Part shown: positions 15,790 through 23,571 of the stretch, piece by piece
How the letters are laid out: every line of letters starts with the position of its first letter
How positions within the stretch are numbered: the first letter of the stretch is position 1
NCBI GenBank assembly: GCA_964607165.1
Contig: CAZSIT010000027.1
Location: 1 to 33,369, forward strand
DNA length: 33,369 nucleotides
Direction of reading: 5' to 3'
Origin: DSPP01 sp964607165
Lineage (GTDB): Bacteria; Zixibacteria; MSB-5A5; DSPP01
Translations under genes and position numbers: made by a program
The notes under the pieces: model-generated
Seen by the model: only the letters and a program-made list of their open reading frames with translations
Told to the model about the DNA's origin: nothing
The model's database searches: none

Positions 15790-16289
15790 ACTCGGTTTGG
15801 CTTGTGGTCGTCGCTTTTGCCCTTCTCTGCCTCTATCTCACATTTTTGGTTTTGAAACAGAAAGGGCCGAAATATCAAAAAGAAGCCGAAGAGGTGAAGA
15901 AGCTGGTCTTCTCACTCAATGGCGCCTATCGGGCCAAGGAGCTGAAAGTTATCGCCTCCGTCTTGTCCGACGATTTCAGCGCTTTTTTGGATTCCCCCTA
16001 CCGGTTGGACGACAAAAGGCGTTTTGTTTCTCTTCTCGAGAATTTTTTTGAACAGGTTACTCTGGATGAACGTAGCGTCCTGCAGGAGAAGTTCTCTGCC
16101 TGGGATGGGGGTTGGGTTCTGGTTACCTACCATTTCATCGAAAAAGGAAAAGTCGGCGAAAAACCGTTCGAGCGCACCGGCAAGGCTTCCGAGCTATATC
16201 ATCTTTCACCCCTGGGCTGGAGAGCGTTGCATTTCCACTATACCTATCTGCCGGCCAAAGAGGGGGGGCTGGGTTCCAACCGGGTATGA
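15786..16289 (+). CDS. Membrane-anchored small protein, possible NTF2/SnoaL-like fold, third gene of operon
   Basis: A 167-residue protein with one N-terminal helix (about 3-23) and a soluble domain. The soluble part begins with a helical stretch (EAEEVKKLVFSLNGAYRAKE) followed by VIASVLSDDFSAFLDSP and alternating strands such as GGWVLVTYHFIEKG and GWRALHFHYTY. This order, helices then a curved sheet with an FSAFLDSP-like turn, is what NTF2/SnoaL-like domains show. I infer that fold from pattern only. No active site is recognisable. Start and stop are both 4-base overlaps with neighbours (GTGA, ATGA). Confidence 0.65.
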   Translation: MNSVWLVVVAFALLCLYLTFLVLKQKGPKYQKEAEEVKKLVFSLNGAYRAKELKVIASVLSDDFSAFLDSPYRLDDKRRFVSLLENFFEQVTLDERSVLQEKFSAWDGGWVLVTYHFIEKGKVGEKPFERTGKASELYHLSPLGWRALHFHYTYLPAKEGGLGSNRV

Positions 16290-17083
16290 AATTCAGTCCG
16301 CGTGGAGTTGTTTTTATTTTAATCTTTCTGTCGGTCGCTTTTCCGCTTTTATTTCCTTTGCACCTGCCGGATAAAATCTCACCCGAAACCGAACGCTTTA
16401 AGAGTTTGATAGATTCTTTGCCTTCCGGTTCGGTGGTAATGATTTCCTTTGACCACGAGGCCTCCACCGTAGCCGAAGTCCGTCCTCTGGCTACAGCCTT
16501 AATCCGGCACCTTTTCTCCCGTAACCTGCGCATCATCGGTTTGGCTCTATTTGCGGAGGGGACGGCCATCGGCAATCAGGTTCTCACATCCGTTGCTAAT
16601 GAATACCAGAAAGAATACGGCCGCGATTGGGTTTTTCTTGGTTTTCGGCCGCAATATCAATCCACAATTATTGGAATGGGAGAAAACATACAGAATGTCT
16701 TCCCGCGCGACTATCGCCGCCGTCGGGCGGCAGAATTGCCGCTTATGGCCGAGGTTCCCAACTATTCCAAAATCGCTCTGGTAGTTTCGGTGGCCGACGG
16801 CGATTATGCCGGCTACTGGGTTGAATATGCCCACTCCCGCTTTGGAGTCCCGATAGCTGGGCTGGTCACCGCGGTGATGATGACTACCTACCTGCCTTAT
16901 TTGAACTCCGGCCAGCTTGCCGGCTTGGTCAATGGTTTGAAGGGTGCCGCCGAATACGAGAGGCTTTTGGGCCGCCCGGATGCCGCGGTGCGCGGTATGG
17001 ATGCCCAATCCTTGGCGCATCTGTTGATTTTCGCATTGATTGTGGTTGGCAATATTGCCTATTGGTGGAAGAGAAAAAGATGA
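16286..17083 (+). CDS. Doubly anchored membrane protein of unknown function, fourth gene of operon
   Basis: A 265-residue protein starting at ATG 16286, which overlaps the upstream TGA by ATGA. A longer frame from 16112 would overlap the third gene by 178 bases and is rejected. Helices at about 7-25 and 243-259 bracket a ~215-residue domain. Inside are VVMISFDHEAS, ALFAEGTAIGNQ, FRPQYQSTIIGMG, VSVADGDYAGYWVEYAH and PYLNSGQLAGLVNGLKGAAEYE. I do not recognise the family. Its layout (helix, alpha/beta domain, C-terminal helix) parallels that of the first gene, and the block DGDYAGYWVEYA sits where FEGESLILAETG sits there. A distant paralog is possible but unproven. Confidence 0.68.
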   Translation: MKFSPRGVVFILIFLSVAFPLLFPLHLPDKISPETERFKSLIDSLPSGSVVMISFDHEASTVAEVRPLATALIRHLFSRNLRIIGLALFAEGTAIGNQVLTSVANEYQKEYGRDWVFLGFRPQYQSTIIGMGENIQNVFPRDYRRRRAAELPLMAEVPNYSKIALVVSVADGDYAGYWVEYAHSRFGVPIAGLVTAVMMTTYLPYLNSGQLAGLVNGLKGAAEYERLLGRPDAAVRGMDAQSLAHLLIFALIVVGNIAYWWKRKR

Positions 17084-17673
17084 GTGCCGGAACCATTGTC
17101 GCCGCCATTTTAACCCTCGCAATTTTTAGCTTTCTTTACAAGGAAAACCCGTTTTTCCGTTTTGCCGAGCATCTTCTGGTTGGGCTATCCGCCGGATACT
17201 TTGTAGTAACCGGCGTTCAGGGAACATTCCTGCCCAAAGTTTGGGAGCCTTTAAAATCGGGCGATTGGCTTATTGTTATTCCGGGGGCCTTAATAATTAT
17301 GATTTTAGGGCGTTTAACGGAAAAGACGCGGCCTCTATCCCGCATTCCTTTGGCCCTGATTGTAGGGGCAGGCGCTGGTCTGGCTATTCCGGCGATGCTG
17401 CAGGCGCGTGTTTTAGGACAAATTAAAGCCACGATAAAGCCGCTTGATTCTATTTCCAGCGTTTTAATTCTGGCCGGTGTCATCGCCACCTTAATTTATT
17501 TCGTCTTCTCCCGCGAACATAAAGGCTGGTGGGGCAGGTTAGCTACCATTGGCACCTGGTATCTGATGATTTTCTTCGGCGCCACTTTTGGCAACACGGT
17601 AATGTCGCGCATTTCCTTGCTGATTGGCCGCCTTGAATTTTTATTGGGGGATTTTCTCGGCCTGATTAAATGA
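17080..17673 (+). CDS. Polytopic membrane protein of unknown function, fifth gene of operon
   Basis: A 197-residue hydrophobic protein with about five to six helices (roughly 5-20, 28-46, 62-78, 90-108, 128-144 and 152-185). The start is ATG 17080, overlapping the upstream stop as ATGA; an in-frame TTG at 17062 is less likely. The N-terminus carries YKENPFFRFAEHLLVGLSAGY, an amphipathic stretch followed by a Gly-rich helix. Like the second gene it is an all-membrane subunit with no named family. The operon therefore alternates two polytopic proteins with three anchored ones. After the stop, about 160 bases contain no convincing gene or terminator hairpin. Confidence 0.68.
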   Translation: MSAGTIVAAILTLAIFSFLYKENPFFRFAEHLLVGLSAGYFVVTGVQGTFLPKVWEPLKSGDWLIVIPGALIIMILGRLTEKTRPLSRIPLALIVGAGAGLAIPAMLQARVLGQIKATIKPLDSISSVLILAGVIATLIYFVFSREHKGWWGRLATIGTWYLMIFFGATFGNTVMSRISLLIGRLEFLLGDFLGLIK

Positions 17674-17833
17674 CCGGTTTTGTATCGCTTCATTATTGAA
17701 ACATATATGACCGCTATGACTCCAACTCATTCCAAATTGGGTTTGATATATTTCCCGTTCCTTGCAGGAGAGAGTAAGGGAAAGGTAGGTCTTTAATGTC
17801 TAATCTCCAATGTATAGTCTCTAAGCTCTGCCT

Positions 17834-17965
17834 TTGACCTGCCCGCGCTGCGGCAAGCCGATGCGCGAAGAGCGCCGCAGCTTCCATAAAAACCGCAAAT
17901 GGAAATGCCCGGCCTGCGGGAAAGTCCGCTTTCAGAAAATCAAAAAGAGCGCAGGACGTAGGTGA
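17834..17965 (+). CDS. Tiny zinc-ribbon protein (candidate)
   Basis: A 43-codon frame from TTG 17834 encodes a protein with two CxxC knuckles (CPRCGK near the start and CPACGK 20 residues later), separated by a basic linker REERRSFHKNRKWK. This is a four-cysteine zinc ribbon of the kind found in small nucleic-acid-binding or transposase-associated proteins. CTG 17828 could also start it. No Shine-Dalgarno or promoter is clear, and its last codons form the left arm of the terminator at 17942-17978, so it may be a remnant. Two evenly spaced CxxC pairs in one frame are unlikely by chance, but expression is uncertain. Confidence 0.45.
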   Translation: MTCPRCGKPMREERRSFHKNRKWKCPACGKVRFQKIKKSAGRR

Positions 17966-17978
17966 GTCTGCGCTCTTT
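17942..17978. terminator. Bidirectional intrinsic terminator
   Basis: An 11-bp stem pairs AAAGAGCGCAG (17944-17954) with its exact complement (17968-17978) around a 13-nt loop. On the minus strand the hairpin ends in a run of five Ts, so it should stop transcription of the protease remnant. On the plus strand the tail is only TTTGAGTT. Confidence 0.7.
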
Positions 17979-17984
17979 GAGTTC

Positions 17985-19251
17985 TTAACAGGGCAGGGGG
18001 ATACCCGGGAAGACCCAGTTCAGGTGCAGCAAGACGTCAGCCGCCGTCAAAACGCAGTCGCGATTGAGGTCTGCCACACCAGGCACTCCAGCTTCCAAGA
18101 TGTGGAAGGAAAGTGTCTTTGCCCCAGTATAGTTCTCCATTAGTTGCGCCATCGTTGTCGAATACGAACCAGCCGGGAGAAGGAAATGCCCCCTCAAAGT
18201 TCTGAGTCGTAATAATCACTAAGCCTGCATTCGCCGCACTAATCCTGCTTTGAGTTGAATCGCCTTTTCCCTCTTCGTCTTTCTTTTCACCCGGCTTTTC
18301 CCTCAAGATTGAATCAAGGTTTATCTGCAGATGGATTTCAGCCGAATCAAGAACGAGGGAGTCGGGTAAAACTTCTCCCTTCTTTCGTTTCCTTTTCGAT
18401 TCGCCGGTCTTTTGAGGGGCAGGAGCGGGTTTCTGTTTCCGTAGAAGCGAGCTATCTGCAGGAGCCGTTTGGACTGGCACGGCGATGGGCACTTGTAAGC
18501 TTTCTTTCTTTGGCAATCTGCCAGGTGGGAACTCATAAATAACAAGATTTCTCTTGCTCAAAATGGTGCCGGAATTTGCGTCAACGTCATAAATCCAGTC
18601 ACCAAAGGGATAGTCTGAAGCCTTGAGCCGGACAATCCAAGCCAGACGGTATTTATTTTCAACCGGAAAAATCACCAAATACGCTGTGTCGATAGTTATG
18701 GATTTGTTCAGCGACTGAAGATCTTGTTTGGCCAAGTTAACTGCCCCATTTTTGTCAATTTTGGGGTTGATGGATAAGTCTAAATCTGGAATGAAAGAAC
18801 CTCTAACTTCTGTTAGCTTCCCCATGGAGTTAAAATTTAACCTTAGCACCCCGCCCGAAACTCCAAGTCCTTTATAAACTTGCTGCAGAACAACAAGGGC
18901 ACCCCCCATTTCTTTGCTGAAGTTTTTCACCCTGCCCACTTTCAACTCTGACCGAACGTCGTTTATGCCGTAAAGCCCTCTGTTCTGCTCAAAAAACTCA
19001 TACGCCACTTCTACCGGGTCAGTTTTGGTCTGGCTGTTTGCCAGACCATCACCCCTAAGCTCGGTGGGATTATTCGTCAGCGTGTCAAGCGAGTAACTGA
19101 CAGGATAGTGAGTCTGAAAAAAAACGGACAACTCCCGTTTTCTTTCTGCACGAAGGCTATCTTGCATCCCCGTCTGGGAAGTGCTTGTGCCGCGAAAGCA
19201 GAAAAGACAGAACAAAAGCCCCAACGTTAGAGTTGCCGCAAACTGTTTCAT
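17985..19251 (-). pseudogene. Degenerate secreted metalloprotease-like gene: FTP/PepSY propeptide, C-terminal anchor domain and dockerin-like tail, no catalytic domain
   Basis: The start is ATG 19251, preceded by AAGGAGGAAGGT; an upstream ATG at 19267-19269 lacks this. A signal peptide (about 1-19) is followed by a fungalysin/thermolysin-type propeptide and PepSY region (about 60-240, with EFFEQNRGLYGI, VLQQVYKGLGV and DVDANSGTIL). A Pro/Lys-rich linker comes next, then FEGAFPSPGWFVFDND...YWGKDT, the opening of a secretion-anchor beta domain. This frame stops at 18037. Frame +1 relative to it continues with DLNRDCVLTAADVLLHLNWVF (to 17985), a dockerin-like EF-hand tail. No HExxH peptidase domain exists anywhere. 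The simplest reading is a thermolysin-like protease that lost its catalytic domain and most of the anchor domain, with a frameshift near 18090. A sequencing or assembly collapse could also produce this. Confidence 0.6.
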
Positions 19252-19276
19252 ACCTTCCTCCTTCTTCATAGCTTGG

Positions 19277-19288
19277 GCACATATGTGC
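19277..19288. promoter_or_regulatory. 12-bp perfect palindrome upstream of protease remnant
   Basis: GCACATATGTGC lies 25 bases upstream of the remnant's ATG. It overlaps where a -10 would sit relative to TTGACC 17 bases away on the minus strand. A possible operator, low certainty. Confidence 0.25.
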
Positions 19289-19330
19289 TACCGCTAATGA
19301 AAGGTCAAGCGCCCTTCTTAAGCAACAAGA

Positions 19331-19354
19331 AAAGCGGGCCCTGCGGCCCGCTTT
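19331..19354 (-). terminator. Intrinsic terminator of the HtpX-like gene
   Basis: A 10-bp stem AAAGCGGGCC (19331-19340) / GGCCCGCTTT (19345-19354) with loop CTGC is followed on the minus strand by TTTTCTTG. Confidence 0.8.
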
Positions 19355-19370
19355 CTTTCAGAAAGTTATC

Positions 19371-20225
19371 TTACATATGCTTGGCTAAATCGTACAGTCG
19401 GGCTATCCGTTCTTCCACCGGCGGGTGGGTGGAAAAAAGCCCAAAAACCTGCTTGCCGGAAAAGGGTGCCACGATAAACATATGCGCCGTGGCCGGATTA
19501 GCGTTAATGGGATATTTCTGCACCCCGTTGTGCAGCTTTTTCAACGCCTCCGCTAAAGCCAAAGGCTTATGAGAGATTTTGGCTCCCCCTTCATCCGCGC
19601 CGAACTCCCGCTGACGGGAAATCGTCATTTGTACCAGCATCGCCGCTATAGGTGCCAGAATCAAAAGCATAATCATAACAATCGGGTTGCCGCCGCCGCG
19701 GTTGTGGTCGCGGCTGCCGCCAAAAAACATCGCGCTGCGGGACAAAACCATAATCGCCCCGGCAATGGTGGCGGCCACGCTGGCAATCAGAATATCGCGA
19801 TTCTTTACGTGCGCCAGTTCGTGGGCCATAACCCCGGCTAATTCGTCGTCATTCAAAAGCCGCAGGATTCCTTCGGTGGCCGCTACGGAAGCATGCTCCG
19901 GATTTCTCCCTGTGGCAAAGGCGTTCGGCTGCGGAGAAGGGATCACATAAACTTTTGGCATCGGAATCCGTGCGGCGGTCGCCAAGTCGCGAGTTAACCG
20001 TACCAACCGATCCTTGTCGGCCTGCGGGATGTCGGCCTCCTCCACCTTTTTGGCGTGATACATTGCCAAAGCCATTTTGTCCGAAAACCAATAGGCGAAA
20101 AAGTTCATTCCGGCGGCGAAAATTAAAGCTATCAACATTCCCTGCTGACCGCCAAAATACCCTCCAATTGCCACTAAAAGCAAAGTCAAAAGGGTGAACA
20201 GAAAGACCGTTTTAAACATATTCAT
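19371..20225 (-). CDS. htpX: HtpX-like membrane zinc metalloprotease
   Basis: A 284-residue M48 protease of the cytoplasmic membrane that degrades misfolded membrane proteins. Two N-terminal helices (about 5-24 and 28-46) precede the catalytic domain. The zinc site is H135-E136-L-A-H139 in MAHELAHVKNRD, with Glu207 in REFGADEGG as third ligand. Two further hydrophobic segments lie between them (about 147-162 and 180-200). The NAFATGRNPEHASVAAT and STHPPVEERI motifs are diagnostic. The length matches E. coli HtpX. AGGAGG lies 13 bases upstream of the ATG, and another ATG two codons in is possible. The neighbouring protease remnant on the same strand has its own terminator between, so they are separate units. 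Confidence 0.95.
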   Translation of the reverse strand: MNMFKTVFLFTLLTLLLVAIGGYFGGQQGMLIALIFAAGMNFFAYWFSDKMALAMYHAKKVEEADIPQADKDRLVRLTRDLATAARIPMPKVYVIPSPQPNAFATGRNPEHASVAATEGILRLLNDDELAGVMAHELAHVKNRDILIASVAATIAGAIMVLSRSAMFFGGSRDHNRGGGNPIVMIMLLILAPIAAMLVQMTISRQREFGADEGGAKISHKPLALAEALKKLHNGVQKYPINANPATAHMFIVAPFSGKQVFGLFSTHPPVEERIARLYDLAKHM

Positions 20226-20482
20226 AACCTAACTTCAACCTCCTGTCATTTCTACGCTTACGGGGTTTGGTATACCTGCCCCGTAGTTATCACTCATATT
20301 TAAACGTAAATCAGGGAGAAAAAGTTCAAGAAATCGGATTGAGCTATTTCTTCTGTGATTTCCTTCCATCAACACCATTTTTCCACCTGTTTGACTATAC
20401 CCTCTCGCGCCTTTTTCGTCAAGCCCTTCATGCCCTCTTAAACCGGTTGACATTTAACGGCGTTTTTTAGATTTTCGCCGGA

Positions 20483-21130
20483 GTGGAAAAAACGAGTTTA
20501 GGGCGGAGGGTTTTTGAAAAATTGCGGCGGTTTTTTTGGGCCGGTCTCTTGGTTGTAGTCCCTATTATCGCCACCTTTCTGGTATTGCGTATGCTTTTCC
20601 GTGCCGTGGACGGTCTTTTGGCGCCGCTCCTGACCCATTTGGTCGGGCGTGATATTCCCGGCATCGGACTCTTGGCCACCATCGTAATAGTTTTCTTAGC
20701 TGGTTTTTTTATCTCTTCTGTTTTCGGCTCGCGGTTATACTCGATTGGCGAAGTGCTATTCATCAAAACTCCTTTGGTGCGCACCGTTTATGGCGGAGCC
20801 AAACAACTGATGGAATCGATTTTTTCACCTTCCGGGAAAGCATTCAAACAGGTGGTGATGGTGGAATATCCTCACAAAGGCGCCTGGGCGCTCGGTTTCG
20901 TTGGAGGAGACTTTAATGTTGACGGCAAAAAGCTTGTTTCGGTCTTTATCCCTCATACCCCAACCCCTTTTACCGGAATCGTGATAAATTATTTGCCAGA
21001 TGAGGTTGTCCCGCTTTCCATTTCGGTTGAGGAAGGGCTAAAATTCGTCGTTTCCGGTGGAATTGTTGCGCCACCCAGTTTAAGGCCTGCCCGAGCCGAC
21101 CTCGGAAGCACGGCCAGGGAGGCCGGTTGA
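20483..21130 (+). CDS. DUF502 family membrane protein
   Basis: A 215-residue protein with two N-terminal helices (about 16-38 and 60-82) and a soluble C-terminal domain. Family marks are FFWAGLLVVVPIIAT, the first-helix entry GIGLLATIVIVFLAGF, and VSVFIPHTPTPFTGIV, the signature Thr-Pro loop of DUF502. The biochemical role of the family is not established. The GTG start at 20483 lacks a clear ribosome site. A TTGACA at 20447 with a weak TAGATT at 20468 could be its promoter. The stop overlaps the next gene (TTGA), coupling it to the EIIA-CBS protein. Confidence 0.88.
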   Translation: MEKTSLGRRVFEKLRRFFWAGLLVVVPIIATFLVLRMLFRAVDGLLAPLLTHLVGRDIPGIGLLATIVIVFLAGFFISSVFGSRLYSIGEVLFIKTPLVRTVYGGAKQLMESIFSPSGKAFKQVVMVEYPHKGAWALGFVGGDFNVDGKKLVSVFIPHTPTPFTGIVINYLPDEVVPLSISVEEGLKFVVSGGIVAPPSLRPARADLGSTAREAG

Positions 21131-22029
21131 AGTTAGTTGATTTATTAAGTTCCGATTTAGTTGTTCCAAATTTAGCGTCCAAAAGCAAGCGGGAGGCGAT
21201 AGCCGAGCTTTTAACGCCGGTGGGGCAGAAATTCGACCATCTCGACACCGACATCGTTCTGGAGACTTTGATGGAGCGGGAGGAGGTGGAGTCCACCAAT
21301 CTGGGACGCGGTTTTGCTTTTCCCCACGCGCGCGCCGAAGCGGTGAAGGAGATGATTTTTGCCCTCGGGATTTCTGCGGCGGGAATCGTAGACAAAACGC
21401 CGGATGGGAAACCGATACATGTTATCTGCCTTTTTTTGACGCCGCGCAATATGACCCGGCTCTATTTACAAGCTTTTTCGGCTTTGGCCACTTTTGCCCG
21501 CAAGGCCGGTACGCTCGACATGATAATGGCCGCCCAAAGCGTGCCGGAATTGATGAAAGTTTTTTCCAAAAGCGGCATACTCGTCCGCCGAGAGCTGGCG
21601 GCGAAGGATATTATGCACCGCAATGTTGTTACGGTTCAGCCTGAAGCCACACTCAAGGAAGTGGCCAATCTGCTTTTCAAGCACAAGATTCCAGGGATGC
21701 CGGTTTTGGACAAATCCGGCAAGGTGCTGGGAGAAGTGACCGAAAAAGAACTTATGCAAGCCGCTGTTTCTCCGGAATATCGCCGGGCTAAGAAGACCAA
21801 AAAGATTTTGCCGGACCCTTTCGAAACCCTGGTTTCAAAAGAAGAGCAAATCCGGGCGCGGGATTTGATGTCCAAGAAATTTGTGACCGCTTCCGAGCTT
21901 ACGCCGGTGACCCAGCTGGCGTATATGATGCTGGACAACAACGTCCGGCGGGTTGAAATCGTGCGCAAAGGTAAACTGGTCGGCATCGTTTTGCGCTCCG
22001 ACATCGTGGGAAAAATCATCCGCGGTTGA
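21127..22029 (+). CDS. PTS EIIA (PtsN/fructose type) fused to a CBS-domain pair
   Basis: A 300-residue regulator-like protein. Residues ~1-145 are an EIIA type-2 domain; the phosphorylatable His67 sits in FAFPHARAE, as in PtsN and fructose EIIA. Residues ~155-300 are two CBS domains (first AAKDIMHRNVVTVQP, second ARDLMSKKFVTASEL), which bind adenine nucleotides in many proteins. The fusion would link PTS phosphorylation or nucleotide level to a partner. The partner is probably the exchanger-like membrane protein encoded immediately downstream, as EIIA-CBS or EIIA-linked transporters are known in bacteria. No PTS sugar permease is nearby. The TTG start overlaps the DUF502 stop by 4 bases. Confidence 0.9.
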   Translation: MKLVDLLSSDLVVPNLASKSKREAIAELLTPVGQKFDHLDTDIVLETLMEREEVESTNLGRGFAFPHARAEAVKEMIFALGISAAGIVDKTPDGKPIHVICLFLTPRNMTRLYLQAFSALATFARKAGTLDMIMAAQSVPELMKVFSKSGILVRRELAAKDIMHRNVVTVQPEATLKEVANLLFKHKIPGMPVLDKSGKVLGEVTEKELMQAAVSPEYRRAKKTKKILPDPFETLVSKEEQIRARDLMSKKFVTASELTPVTQLAYMMLDNNVRRVEIVRKGKLVGIVLRSDIVGKIIRG

Positions 22030-22036
22030 GGCGAAC

Positions 22037-23224
22037 ATCAAAGCGCTTTACAAACTCCATTCGCTTGTAATTTTCACCGCCACCGAAACGCAGGCGCAGG
22101 CTTGGTCGGCGCTTTACACTTTTCCTTCCATCGTTATGGCGGCGATTTTAATCGCCTGGGGAGCGGAATCGGCGCAGGTCATCGTTTCGCAGGGGCTCGC
22201 TCTGGCCGTTCTGGCCTGGCTGCAGACTTCGCCGGAGTTTATGGTGGAGGGGGTCATTGCCTGGCAGCAGGATATCAATTTGATGACCGCCAATTTTACC
22301 GGTGCGCTGCGGCTTTTGGTCGGGTTCGCCTGGCCGATGGTATATTTCACCGCCTATTTTCGGCGGAGCAAAGAAGAGCGCAAAAAATTCGAAATTAAAA
22401 TGGACGGCGAAGACTCCGCCCCCATCGTGGGCATTCTTTTACCTGCCCTCTACGGGCTTTTCATCGCCACCAAAGGGTCGCTGGGGCTTTTCGACGCCGG
22501 AGTGCTTTTGGTTATGTATTTCGCCTACCTTTTCATACTCAACCGTTTTCCGGCAAAGCATGAAGAGCAGGCCAGTGAGATGGAGGCGGTGCCGCGCTGG
22601 ATTTTGTCGCATTCCAAGCCGGTGCGCAACCTGCTCATTTTGGCCTGTTTTATAATCGGCGGGACTTTGGTCGTCTTCCTTGCCCATCCGTTCGTGGAAA
22701 GCTTGAAAGCCTTGGCTTTGGTTTTGGGTATTCCTGCTTACTTTTTTGTGCAGTGGGTGGCGCCTTTTTTATCCGAATTCCCGGAGTTTGTTTCGGCCTT
22801 TTACTGGGCGCGGTCGGTGAAGAAAGCGCCGATGGCCTTAATGAACACCGTTTCCTCCGTTATCGCCGAGCTGACTTTGCTGGTCGCTTTAATCCCCATC
22901 GTTTATTCTTTTTCCCGCGGCGAGCCCTCCAGCGTGCCGTTCGATTTTTCGCATCGAATCGAAATCTATTTGACCATCGTGCAGTCCCTTTTGGGTTTTT
23001 TGTTTTTAGTCAATATGCGCTTTGCGTTTTACGAGGCGGCCGGCCTGGCTTTCCTCTGGTTTTTCCAGTTTCTTTTTCCCCACACCCGGGAGGAAATCAT
23101 TTTCGTTTACATTTTCTGGATAATGGTCGAGCTGGTTTTCCTCTTTTTGGGGCGGCGCAACCTGGCGGCGTTTCCCGTTTTCTTCCAGTTGTGGCGGAGA
23201 CATATTTTTAAACGACCAGTTTAG
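22037..23224 (+). CDS. Sodium/calcium exchanger-like membrane protein (CaCA superfamily), start uncertain
   Basis: A polytopic protein of about 395 residues with the two-repeat layout of Ca2+:cation antiporters. Repeat one contains AWGAESAQVIV then LQTSPEFMVEG; repeat two contains WVAPFLSEFPEFVSA. In each the acidic PE of the usual GTSxPE ion-binding motif is kept, while the preceding Gly and Thr or Ser are altered. A cytosolic loop with RRSKEERKKFE separates hydrophobic groups. Protein-like sequence clearly extends from about 22028, but no ATG, GTG or TTG occurs in this frame between 21956 and 22134. TTG 21953 would overlap the EIIA-CBS gene by 77 bases. I drew the gene from ATC 22037, which has GAGG five bases upstream. 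ATG 22135 or a +1 frameshift fusion from the EIIA-CBS gene are alternatives. Ion specificity is unknown. Confidence 0.75.
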   Translation: MKALYKLHSLVIFTATETQAQAWSALYTFPSIVMAAILIAWGAESAQVIVSQGLALAVLAWLQTSPEFMVEGVIAWQQDINLMTANFTGALRLLVGFAWPMVYFTAYFRRSKEERKKFEIKMDGEDSAPIVGILLPALYGLFIATKGSLGLFDAGVLLVMYFAYLFILNRFPAKHEEQASEMEAVPRWILSHSKPVRNLLILACFIIGGTLVVFLAHPFVESLKALALVLGIPAYFFVQWVAPFLSEFPEFVSAFYWARSVKKAPMALMNTVSSVIAELTLLVALIPIVYSFSRGEPSSVPFDFSHRIEIYLTIVQSLLGFLFLVNMRFAFYEAAGLAFLWFFQFLFPHTREEIIFVYIFWIMVELVFLFLGRRNLAAFPVFFQLWRRHIFKRPV

Positions 23225-23395
23225 GGTTCGATTTGTTGAACCCCAACAACAGAGACAGAAAACAGAGATTGACAAAAATGAATGGAGTTTGGTTGTGAAT
23301 TTGTCAAAAAAACAAAATAATACCCCTTTCAATTTTTCCTGCTGCAAAATCGGTTGCGATTTTGCCGGGAAATTGTAGAAAGACCATCCAAAAGC

Positions 23396-23421
23396 GGGCA
23401 GACACATAGGTCTGCCCCTAC
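23396..23421. repeat. GGGCAGAC...GTCTGCCCCTAC palindrome
   Basis: 8-bp arms (23396-23403 and 23410-23417) flank a 6-nt loop, followed by CTAC. It is one member of the CCCCTAC-ended palindrome set in this window. Confidence 0.6.
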
Positions 23422-23532
23422 GGAAAACTAAAAGCAGAGGAGGGGGACAGTCTTCGGCCTGCCCCAGCCCTTGCCTTTTGTTTCTTTTTTGAGGGCGTGT
23501 GTGTGCGGGATTGAATCAGCATTTAATTTTGG

Positions 23533-23571
23533 GAGCAGGGTCTCGGCCCATACGGGTCGTATGACCTGCTC
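23533..23571. other. Nested hairpin, possible RNA structure
   Basis: An outer 9-bp stem (GAGCAGGGTC with one bulged G against GACCTGCTC) encloses an inner 6-bp stem CATACG/CGTATG with loop GGT at 23549-23563. Pyrimidine-rich sequence follows (CTTTGTTCTTTC). It could be a terminator-like or regulatory RNA element. It lies more than 300 bases from the nearest gene end. Confidence 0.35.

Noticed and set aside
16112..16285. Longer start for the fourth membrane-operon gene
   Set aside because: It would overlap the third gene by 178 bases, whereas ATG 16286 gives the same ATGA overlap as every other junction.
17707..17796. 29-codon frame before the zinc-ribbon ORF
   Set aside because: No motif or convincing ribosome site; the sequence looks like intergenic filler.
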